DNA of 7,667 bases from Anaerolineae bacterium CG2_30_58_95 (GTDB taxonomy: Bacteria > Chloroflexota > Anaerolineae > Anaerolineales > Villigracilaceae), in assembly GCA_001872165.1 (NCBI GenBank), contig MNXK01000099.1, positions 1-7,667 on the forward strand, given 5' to 3'. The notes under the pieces were generated by a model that did no database searches, was not told the DNA's origin, and saw nothing but the letters and a program-made list of their open reading frames with translations. Shown here piece by piece: positions 1 to 5,653 of the stretch. The position numbers were made by a program, and so were the translations under genes. Numbering within the stretch: position 1 is the first letter of the stretch; each line of letters starts with the position of its first letter.

Positions 1-372
1 TGACCTTATAGTGTTGTTGTCTCCAACAAGTTCCCCGCTAGTTTCAATCCTCTACATCGAGGCATGGGGGTACTGACGAGCAAAGAAGTCGCACACTTCG
101 CCGGGACGTACTTGTTTCAATCCTCTACATCGAGGCATGGGGGTACTGACCTCCTGTTGGTGGAGGTTGTGAGGAAGTTACTTTCAAGTTTCAATCCTCT
201 ACATCGAGGCATGGGGGTACTGACTAGCTCGCAACTGGTTAGTGACCTGTCAGGCGTGTTGGTTTCAATCCTCTACATCGAGGCATGGGGGTACTGACCC
301 GTGGCCATCTGCACCGCTTCCATCTCCAATGATGAGTTTCAATCCTCTACATCGAGGCATGGGGGTACTGAC
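1..372 (-). CRISPR. CRISPR array end, five full 37-bp repeats
   Basis: Five identical 37-bp repeats lie at 41-77, 114-150, 188-224, 262-298 and 336-372; bases 1-4 (TGAC) are the end of another, so the array continues past the left edge. Spacers are 5-40 and 78-113 (36 bp) and 151-187, 225-261 and 299-335 (37 bp), all different. The repeat starts GTTTCAATCC and ends GGTACTGAC as written, with a short inverted repeat CCTC-N6-GAGG. Read on the minus strand it ends in ATTGAAAC, the usual 8-nt 5' handle of type I/III crRNAs, so I infer minus-strand transcription, the leader on the right and 299-335 as the youngest spacer. There is no repeat degeneration at the 372 end, which fits the leader end. 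Type III is suggested only by the RT-linked cas1 nearby. Confidence 0.97.
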
Positions 373-441
373 AGTCCTTTTTTTCTCGCCTGCCAGCGCC
401 TCCCTGCTTATTCTAGCACACTTCTCCGCTCGATTGTACCA
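373..441 (-). promoter_or_regulatory. Presumed CRISPR leader with extended -10 boxes
   Basis: This is the sequence directly beyond the leader-side repeat. On the minus strand it is purine-rich and ends in a run of seven A next to the first repeat. Two extended -10-like elements face the array: TGGTACAAT at 441-433 and TGCTAGAAT at 418-410. The second would start transcripts about 30 nt before the first repeat. No convincing -35 box is seen for either. The leader role follows from array polarity; the promoter assignment is by motif only. The right-hand limit of the leader is not visible. Confidence 0.4.
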
Positions 442-623
442 GCCTTGCGAACCTCATTGGGATGATGCTCAAAATCGCGCCATTCTCCTATCGAACCTCA
501 CATTCATCCCACCGCCCAACTCTTGCCAGGTAACCCAAACTCATTCCTGCGCACTCCTGCTCTCTTTCCGAAGGGTATGCACTCGTTTGCACATTTGCAG
601 CAATTGACAGACCAGCTTACAAT
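442..623. other. Gene-free stretch between leader and tandem repeats
   Basis: Open frames cross this stretch, but none shows family features or a ribosome binding site, and the plus strand is pyrimidine-rich with low-complexity translation. It may hold the outer part of the CRISPR leader or the promoter of the WYL-domain gene. I see no clear promoter, terminator or RNA gene in it. Confidence 0.4.
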
Positions 624-791
624 GGTCGCCAACTACGCGACCACTTTGGTCGCCAACTACGCGACCACTTTGGTCGCCAACTACGCGACCACTTTGGTCG
701 CCAACTACGCGACCACTTTGGTCGCCAACTACGCGACCACTTTGGTCGCCAACTACGCGACCACTTTGGTCGCCAACTACGCGACCACTTT
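624..791. repeat. Seven perfect 24-bp tandem palindromic units
   Basis: Units start at 624, 648, 672, 696, 720, 744 and 768 and are identical base for base. Each has a left arm TGGTCGC (its first T is the last base of the preceding unit or flank), a 7-nt loop CAACTAC, and a right arm GCGACCA that is the exact reverse complement of the left arm, then a short CTTT linker. So each unit is a 7-bp inverted repeat able to bind a dimeric protein or form an RNA or cruciform hairpin. The array lies between the CRISPR leader and the WYL-domain gene. Perfect identity means recent expansion or homogenisation; true copy number could differ from the assembly. Its role (operator, iteron-like site, structured 5' UTR or mere satellite) is not shown by the sequence. 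Confidence 0.95.
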
Positions 792-804
792 CTACCCGCC
801 CACC

Positions 805-2067
805 ATGATAAGCGCAACATTTACCATCTTCACCATTCTATCCGAACTCCGCCGGGGCAGGCCAGCCTCCCAACTCTGGCGCATATTCTACCACTTCGGC
901 GAATCACTTACGCCGCGCATACCCTTCTGGCTGCACCTTTGCGTGCAGGCCAGCCTCCTGGATTCATCCTGCCCTCCTCGTCCCGCCCGACACTTCAACA
1001 CCTGGCTGACCCTGCCGCCTGAAGTCCAAACGCACGAACTTCTCGAAGCCTGGCTGCGCACCCCAAAAAATGCCCAAGATCGCTGCGCCCGACGCGCCTT
1101 CATACGCCGTCTGGAACAGAGGGAGCCTCTTATGGATAGGGATCAGCGCGACCTGCCCGGCTTGCAAGCCCTCGGTTTATGCCAGCCAGGAAGCCTGACC
1201 GCATGGGGCGAGATCATCCTATTGAACAAGCCTGCCCCCACGCAGCCCCAACCGGCTGCCTGGCACATCGAAGGTGATCAGTTGTTCATCCCTTTCCCGC
1301 CGGATTGGTCGCTGCTATGGGAACTGGAAGCATTTTTGCGGCCGGCTTCACCGGGCAGGTATCTCCTGCGCAAACCCGACCTGCGCCACGCCGCCGCACA
1401 CGGCCTCTGCGCAGCACCCTTCGATAAACTCACACCGTCCCGCTGTCCTTCCGGGAGGGCAACGCCTACTCGGCAGGGATGGGAAAATGGATTCATGCGC
1501 GTGTTGGAAACCGGATTGCGCGCCCCGCTCCCGCAAGCGCTGCGCGCCGCCATCCTGAGCCAGCCTGTGCTGAACGTGACCGAGGGGATCGTGCTCGAGT
1601 TCTCCAACTCAGAAGAACTCAAACGATTGCGCCGCTCAACTGTGTTGAGAGAGCACTTCGAACACATTCTCTCGCCCCGGCACGTTTGCGTGAGTGCAGA
1701 GAACGCCCCACGCCTGCTCGAATTACTGGAACGGCGCGGCATTTATGCCCATTCGCTCATGGAAGCCGCCCCGAAGGACGAGCGCTCCCACACGCGCAAC
1801 TATTTTCGCCAACCGACACTACCTCTTCCAAAAGGATGGACAGTGACCAAGGAGGATTTGCTGACCGAACATCTCCGCCTCCAACAAGCCCTGGATATTC
1901 TATACCATGCGCCGGGCGGCATACGCCCCGAGCCGCGCCGTATCACTCCCTTGCTTATGGAAGAACACGGCGGGCAGGTGTACGTTATTGCTTACTGCCA
2001 CACCCGCCGCGCGCAGAGAACCTTCCGGCTGGACCGCATTGAGATTCCGGCGAGAAAAGAGCCTTGA
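805..2067 (+). CDS. WYL-domain protein with XPB-like helicase-associated region
   Basis: This protein of 420 residues is probably a ligand-responsive regulator rather than an enzyme. The last 60 residues carry a short WYL-type domain: GGQVYVIAYCH at 389-399, then the typical ending RTFRLDRI at 405-412. The middle (about 150-315) resembles the XPB/Ssl2-like helicase-associated domain found in front of WYL domains: a PFPPDW segment at 163-168, a LLWELEAFLRPASPGRY stretch near 170-186, and a later LRLL/RRGIY-type helix pair near 300-315. No Walker motifs are present, so it is not a helicase. WYL proteins are known regulators around CRISPR loci, and this one sits between array and cas operon, converging on cas2. 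The start is uncertain: ATG 805 is the first start after the tandem repeats, but it has no Shine-Dalgarno sequence, and the frame stays open upstream through the repeats (ATG 622, ATG 523). Confidence 0.72.
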   Translation: MISATFTIFTILSELRRGRPASQLWRIFYHFGESLTPRIPFWLHLCVQASLLDSSCPPRPARHFNTWLTLPPEVQTHELLEAWLRTPKNAQDRCARRAFIRRLEQREPLMDRDQRDLPGLQALGLCQPGSLTAWGEIILLNKPAPTQPQPAAWHIEGDQLFIPFPPDWSLLWELEAFLRPASPGRYLLRKPDLRHAAAHGLCAAPFDKLTPSRCPSGRATPTRQGWENGFMRVLETGLRAPLPQALRAAILSQPVLNVTEGIVLEFSNSEELKRLRRSTVLREHFEHILSPRHVCVSAENAPRLLELLERRGIYAHSLMEAAPKDERSHTRNYFRQPTLPLPKGWTVTKEDLLTEHLRLQQALDILYHAPGGIRPEPRRITPLLMEEHGGQVYVIAYCHTRRAQRTFRLDRIEIPARKEP

Positions 2068-2107
2068 CCACTTTCGCCAATCACCGTGTTCTTTGTGGTT
2101 AAAGAGT
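2068..2107. other. Short gap between convergent WYL gene and cas2
   Basis: The two convergent genes end only 40 bp apart. I see no strong stem followed by a T run on either strand, only a weak ACC/GGT-type pairing at about 2083-2099, so where transcripts end here is unclear. Confidence 0.4.
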
Positions 2108-2389
2108 TCAATGCAGGAATACCATCCGCTCGCTGGTCACCTCGCCGCTGCCGATCACTTCGATGCGCTTCACGTCCTCCGCGCCGATGAAGTACAGGCG
2201 CGCGCTGTCAGCCTTGCCGACTAATTTCTTGAGCTGCTTGCGCATCTCGGAAATCTCGACCGGTTTCAGGCGGCATTCGAAGACACTGTATTGGACGTGC
2301 GCGCCGTAACCTTCCAGCACTTTCATCACTTTCGTCCGGCGGCGGTCATTGGAAATATCGTAAGAAACGACTACAAATTGGGTAAGCAT
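2108..2389 (-). CDS. CRISPR-associated protein Cas2
   Basis: This 93-residue protein has normal Cas2 length and features. The N-terminal strand FVVVSYDIS carries the conserved Asp at residue 11, followed by a basic helix (NDRRRTKVMKVLEGYG), the strand VQYSVFECRL, the KPVEISEMRKQLKKL helix and the DSARLYFIG strand of the ferredoxin-like fold. Cas2 forms the central dimer of the Cas1-Cas2 integrase that inserts new spacers at the leader end of an array. It is the last gene of the operon, with ATG 12 bp after the cas1 stop. The gap has no Shine-Dalgarno sequence, so translation is probably coupled to cas1. Confidence 0.96.
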   Translation of the reverse strand: MLTQFVVVSYDISNDRRRTKVMKVLEGYGAHVQYSVFECRLKPVEISEMRKQLKKLVGKADSARLYFIGAEDVKRIEVIGSGEVTSERMVFLH

Positions 2390-2401
2390 AAGGATAGGAG
2401 T

Positions 2402-3463
2402 CTAGCGGATCGTGAACGGAGCGTATTGCCTGCTTTCGCCCAGGATCAGGCGCGCCATCTGCTGCGCCTGCAACTGGAAAACGTAGCGGTACGAGACCTG
2501 GTCGCCGCTGGCCGGATGGACGACATTCTGGCTGACGCGGTTCTCGTAGAGCAAGATCACCTGGTCGCGGCCTTCCTTGCCCAGATAAACCGCCTGCGTC
2601 CCACTGCGGGGCGGCGTGTTTTCGTCCTTCTCGGCTTCCTCTTCGGAAAGGTCCACCAGCTCGAAGTTCGCCAGGTTCACGAACGGGCGGTTGACAGCCT
2701 CCAGCACCACTGAGTCGGCGATCACCGGGCGGAATTCCTCCACCAGGTCGAGCGCCATAGAAGGCCGGCCGTAGTCAATCACGTGGAAAAAACCCAGGTA
2801 GGGATCAAGCCCGATCAGCTCGCAGGCGGTCACCAGGTTGCGGAGCAGGAGCGAATAAGTAAAGGAGAGCAGGGCGTTGACGGGATCGGTGGGTGGGTAA
2901 TAAGCCCGCCGTTCGAAGCCCCACGAATTGCCATCCTGCGGAGGTCGCAGCAGGCGTCGGAACAGGCTAAAATACTCTTTCGCCGCCTGCCCCTCCAGGC
3001 CGCGCAGTTCGTCGAGCGTGCGGGCCGAGTCCACGCGGCGGGCCATCTCGTCCATTCCGTTCAGCGCCTGGCGCGCCCAGGGCGCGCGTTCGGCGTGGCG
3101 CTGGACTAATGTCCGCTGGTTGAGCACCTTGCCGCGCACAATGCTGCGCGCCAGGCCGAGGGCAAACCGCGGGTCTGCGGCCGCCAGGGCCTGCTGGTGG
3201 CGCAGTTTGCCGTGCTTGTGTTCCTGCCCCACCACCCGTGAGACGTAGCGCCCCGCGCCGGTCAGGTAGACCACGTCCACGCCGCGCCGGGTGAGGGCGA
3301 ACATGGCAGCGGTCGTCAGGCTCACGCCGCGTCCCATCAGCACCACCTGCTCCACCTTGATGATGGGGATCTCTTCGAGAATATCATCCCCCTTCTTGAC
3401 GATCAGCCGTTCATCGGCCTTGCACACTTGCGCGCCGGGTTCGGTTACATAGAGTGTAGGCAT
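2402..3463 (-). CDS. CRISPR-associated endonuclease/integrase Cas1
   Basis: This 353-residue Cas1 catalyses integration of prespacers at the leader-repeat junction. The three metal ligands are visible in their usual settings: Glu157 in RGLEGQAAKEYF, His227 in LGFFH, and Asp239 in ALDLVEEFRP. The family stretches NALLSFTYSLL (about 196-206) and GLDPYLGFFH (about 218-227) are also present. The N-terminal beta domain (residues 1-75) is intact, so the protein appears full length and active. I chose ATG 3463 because GAGG lies 5 nt upstream; the in-frame GTG at 3469 falls inside that ribosome binding site. The RT stop is 7 bp upstream and overlaps the ribosome binding site (AAGTGAGG), so RT and Cas1 are separate but tightly coupled; elsewhere such RTs are often fused to Cas1. 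Confidence 0.97.
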   Translation of the reverse strand: MPTLYVTEPGAQVCKADERLIVKKGDDILEEIPIIKVEQVVLMGRGVSLTTAAMFALTRRGVDVVYLTGAGRYVSRVVGQEHKHGKLRHQQALAAADPRFALGLARSIVRGKVLNQRTLVQRHAERAPWARQALNGMDEMARRVDSARTLDELRGLEGQAAKEYFSLFRRLLRPPQDGNSWGFERRAYYPPTDPVNALLSFTYSLLLRNLVTACELIGLDPYLGFFHVIDYGRPSMALDLVEEFRPVIADSVVLEAVNRPFVNLANFELVDLSEEEAEKDENTPPRSGTQAVYLGKEGRDQVILLYENRVSQNVVHPASGDQVSYRYVFQLQAQQMARLILGESRQYAPFTIR

Positions 3464-3470
3464 AGGCACC

Positions 3471-4757
3471 TCACTTGATCACCGCCCCCAGCCATTCCAG
3501 ATTATCCTGGGGGCTGAGGATGCGGGTCTTTTGCGGATTGACTTTCAAGCGCAGGCGCGCCAGGGCGCGCACCGCCTCGTTGAACGCTTTTTCAGCCTGA
3601 TCCTGGTCTCGGCACAAGATGACCCAGTCATCCGCGAAGCGCGCCAGGGCATATCCGGCCTGGGTCAGTGACTGATCAAAGGGGTGCAGGTAGATATTCG
3701 CCAGCAGCGGAGAAAGCGGGCTGCCCTGCAAGACACCCAGCGGGGCGCGCCCGGCCTTGCGATGCATCAGGTAAGCCGTCACCGCCGCGGCCGCGGCCAG
3801 TCCTGCCAACCCGCCGCTGACAACAACGCCCTTCTTGAGCAGGCGGCGGCTGGCCGGGGAGCCGACCACAGTCTTCATAGCGCTCCCCGCGCGTGCAATC
3901 GCTCGCCCGGCCGCTGGCCGCAACAAGTTGACGCCCAGGAGCAGCCCACCCCCAGCAATCTGGCGGATCGTCCCCTGGCGCATCTCTTCGGCATAAGAAA
4001 CAGGCTCAACGTTCCCATCCCCATTCTTGTGTACTTTTTCTTCCTCCTCGTACTCGCCATATGCAAAGGGGGAGGTTGGGAAAGGTGAAATATCCCTGGC
4101 AGCCGCAGACAGCACCCAATCCAAGCCGCGCCGGGCCAGCGAGGAAACCGAGCGCAGGCGCGAGGCGGCGCCCATATCCAGGCTCTGCGGCGGGCCGGCC
4201 TGCATCACCCCCGCATCCAGCCAGGCCTGCAACAGGGCCAGCAAGCGGCCATCGCCGATCCTGTGTTTCAGGAACGAAGCCAGCAGGTCGTGATCCAGGC
4301 TGTCGAAGCAGGCGGCGATATCACCATCCACCACCCAGCGCAGCCCCTTGTGCCGCAGCCCATGCACGTGTGCCACAGCCTGTTCGATCGAACAACCTGG
4401 ACGGAAGCCGAAACTGCACGGCAGGAATGCCGGCTCCCAAAGCGGCTCGAGAACCTGCTGGGCGGCGCGCTGCGCCACCCGGTCGCGCACCGGCAGGACA
4501 GCCAGCATCCGCTGCCCGCCGCCTTTTTTAGGAAGCGGGAAGAAGGCCGGGGGAACAGGTTTGTAGCGGCCTCTCAGCAGCATGTCGCTCAACGCCGAAA
4601 GCTGCGTGTGCAGGTCGCGCTCGAAATCGGCCAGGGAAACGCCATCCGGCCCGCTGGCGCGCTGGCGGCGGTAGTGGGGAATGTTGCCCCGCACGGCGCG
4701 CCAGGCGGCCAGCAGGTTTTCTGGCGCGGCCACTTGCTCCAACAATCTTTCGCTCAT
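3471..4757 (-). CDS. CRISPR-associated reverse transcriptase with large insertion
   Basis: This 428-residue group II-intron-like RT presumably makes cDNA for RNA-derived spacers with Cas1-Cas2. Motifs in order: RT1/2 with LPKKGGGQRML (75-85) and PVRDRVAQ (89-96); RT2a SFGFRPG (115-121); RT3 with DGDIAACFDSLDH (144-156, catalytic Asp146); RT4 QGSPLSPLLANIYLH (344-358); RT5 RFADDW (373-378, catalytic Asp376/Asp377; FADD replaces the common YADD); RT6 LKVNPQKTRI (404-413); RT7 LEWLGAVI (420-427). Two oddities are seen. About 150 residues (roughly 188-338) are inserted between RT3 and RT4, including a likely membrane helix at 310-330 flanked by RRLLKK and HRK. The protein also ends directly after RT7, without thumb or maturase region. 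The start at ATG 4757 has GTGAGG placed 5 nt upstream; the frame stays open to 4871, but that part overlaps the preceding gene. Confidence 0.94.
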   Translation of the reverse strand: MSERLLEQVAAPENLLAAWRAVRGNIPHYRRQRASGPDGVSLADFERDLHTQLSALSDMLLRGRYKPVPPAFFPLPKKGGGQRMLAVLPVRDRVAQRAAQQVLEPLWEPAFLPCSFGFRPGCSIEQAVAHVHGLRHKGLRWVVDGDIAACFDSLDHDLLASFLKHRIGDGRLLALLQAWLDAGVMQAGPPQSLDMGAASRLRSVSSLARRGLDWVLSAAARDISPFPTSPFAYGEYEEEEKVHKNGDGNVEPVSYAEEMRQGTIRQIAGGGLLLGVNLLRPAAGRAIARAGSAMKTVVGSPASRRLLKKGVVVSGGLAGLAAAAAVTAYLMHRKAGRAPLGVLQGSPLSPLLANIYLHPFDQSLTQAGYALARFADDWVILCRDQDQAEKAFNEAVRALARLRLKVNPQKTRILSPQDNLEWLGAVIK

Positions 4758-4770
4758 AAAAACCTCACTT

Positions 4771-5010
4771 TCATTGAACAACCGCATAAATCGTTCCATC
4801 CTGGCCCAACTGGGTACCCAGCACGACATGGCCTGTATCCATGAAGAAGACCCAGCGGCAGGCATGTCCATAGGTCAGGTCAATCAGTTTGCCCTCGACC
4901 CTGGCGCGGCGCACTTCACGTCGCACGGGGGCCGAATCCCAGCGGCCGATCGCCACCACCCGCCCGGCGGAGATGCTCCCGCCCGGCCCCACGACGGTAA
5001 AGTCAGCCAT
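4771..5010 (-). CDS. RemA-like DUF370 family protein
   Basis: This small protein of 79 residues matches the RemA/DUF370 pattern along its whole length: ISAGRVVAI (13-21; family ...SANRVVAI), DSAP (25-28) followed by basic residues, ARVEGKLIDLTYG (36-48; family AR..GKLID.TYG), and MDTGHVVL (57-64; family TDSGHVIL). Bacillus subtilis RemA is a small DNA-binding protein that forms rings and activates biofilm genes. As I recall, Arg18, Arg50 and Arg51 there matter for DNA binding; here Arg17 is kept, but the RR of the TYGRRTR motif is replaced by His49-Ala50. The start at ATG 5010 overlaps the RNase H stop by 8 bp (ATGGCTGA) and has GCGAGG 5 nt upstream. It lies 13 bp before the RT gene, so it is an operon member. 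Its role in CRISPR adaptation is unknown. Confidence 0.85.
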   Translation of the reverse strand: MADFTVVGPGGSISAGRVVAIGRWDSAPVRREVRRARVEGKLIDLTYGHACRWVFFMDTGHVVLGTQLGQDGTIYAVVQ

Positions 5011-5467
5011 CGAAACCTCGCTTTCCATCCAGGACTTCATTGGCAAGGGCATCTGCCAGGCGATTCTGTTCGCGCGGGACGTGATGAAATGTCACCTGCT
5101 CGAATTGCACGATCAGCGCACGCAGGCGAGCCTGCGCCTGGCGCATGGCCGGGGCGCGGGCGGTTGCCAGCCCGCGCATCTGCTGGACGACCACCTGGCT
5201 GTCGCTGTACACGTGAACTTCCTGTGGCTGCATCGGGCGCAGCGATTCCAGCGCCAGGATAACAGCCGCATATTCCGCCTCGTTGCAGGTCATGCGGCCG
5301 GCGCGACGGCTCCACCAGTGACGAATTTGACCGCTCTCATCGCGAACAACCGCCGCCAGCCCGCTTACCCCCTTCTCTGGCCGGATGGCGCCATCGGTGT
5401 AGACGCGCACATATTTCAACCTGCGCAGGGGCGGGAAAAGGTTCAACATTTCTGCTTTTGGTCTCAC
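5003..5467 (-). CDS. RNase HI family protein
   Basis: This 154-residue protein has an RNase H fold that should cut the RNA strand of RNA-DNA hybrids. The DEDD catalytic set is complete: Asp25 in VYTDGA, Glu65 in CNEAEYAAVILAL, Asp89 in VYSDSQVVV, and Asp139 in NRLADALAN, with the late His129 in HHVPREQN. It is of the compact bacterial/archaeal type without an N-terminal hybrid-binding domain. As first gene of the operon, its stop overlaps the RemA-like start. Its place in front of an RT and cas1-cas2 suggests it removes the template after cDNA synthesis; that role is inferred. The start is uncertain: GTG 5467 has GAGA 6 nt upstream, while ATG 5449 (residue 7) has no clear ribosome binding site; both leave the fold intact. 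Confidence 0.92.
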   Translation of the reverse strand: MRPKAEMLNLFPPLRRLKYVRVYTDGAIRPEKGVSGLAAVVRDESGQIRHWWSRRAGRMTCNEAEYAAVILALESLRPMQPQEVHVYSDSQVVVQQMRGLATARAPAMRQAQARLRALIVQFEQVTFHHVPREQNRLADALANEVLDGKRGFDG

Positions 5468-5512
5468 ACCATTTCTCGGTTAAGTGATCTTTCAAGGCTG
5501 TAAACACTTAAA

Positions 5513-5554
5513 TATCATTGTAGAGTTTAAACCCATGTGCAAGAGTTGTAACCC
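5513..5554 (-). promoter_or_regulatory. Candidate cas operon control region with direct repeats
   Basis: On the minus strand, two copies of GGGTT-NN-AACTCT lie at 5554-5542 and 5534-5522, offset by exactly 20 bp, about two helix turns, as expected for a repressor or activator binding to one DNA face. A TACAAT -10-like hexamer (5522-5517) abuts the second copy, and a TTGCAC -35-like hexamer (5542-5537) is present, but their 14-bp spacing is short. Transcripts would start about 50 bp upstream of the RNase H gene. The repeats are seen directly; the promoter call is weak. Confidence 0.35.
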
Positions 5555-5595
5555 TTATTCATCGGGGTTTTCCTCCCAATGGATGGGGATATATT

Positions 5596-5631
5596 GAAAA
5601 CAAAAGCCAGGTTTCCTGGTGGAACCTGGCT
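5596..5631 (-). terminator. Rho-independent terminator of the large upstream gene
   Basis: On the minus strand AGCCAGGTT (631-623 side) pairs over 9 bp with AACCTGGCT (613-605 side), that is 5623-5631 with 5605-5613, extendable by a G-T and a C-G pair. It is followed at once by TTTGTTTT. It lies 23 bp past the stop codon of the large minus-strand gene, separating that gene from the cas operon. Confidence 0.85.
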
Positions 5632-5653
5632 ATTGATCATAGAATCTTATCCG

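Noticed and set aside
64..607. Open frames across the CRISPR array and leader (77 and 121 residues)
   Set aside because: They are translations of repeats and spacers, with periodic peptide repeats and no start signals.
617..820. Minus-strand frame rich in WSRSWRPK repeats
   Set aside because: It is only the antisense translation of the 24-bp tandem repeat; any repeat length divisible by three stays open.
1278..1742. Minus-strand 154-residue frame opposite the WYL gene
   Set aside because: It is antisense to a gene with recognisable domains, and its own protein is low-complexity Ser/Arg-rich.
2084..2104. CGTGTTCTTTGTGGTTAAAG, similar to a short sequence seen in intergenic regions of many bacteria
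   Set aside because: It is a single copy here, and resemblance is from memory only; not enough for a repeat call.
3740..4205. RT insertion as a recent transposable element
   Set aside because: Similar bases flank both ends (GGCCT...TGCATCA), but no clear terminal inverted repeats or exact target duplication; the frame is maintained throughout.
3471..4757. RT as part of a mobile group II intron
   Set aside because: No maturase, thumb or endonuclease domain and no intron RNA domain V-like hairpin were seen, and the gene is translationally linked to cas1.
4263..5503. Plus-strand frames of about 190-200 residues opposite RT, the RemA-like gene and RNase H
   Set aside because: They lie antisense to four clear protein families; their length is explained by high GC.
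5527..5562. Eleven-codon leader peptide frame (ATG 5562, minus) with GGGAGG 9 nt upstream
   Set aside because: It would need a promoter inside or before the terminator, overlaps the direct repeats, and has no attenuator-like hairpin after it.
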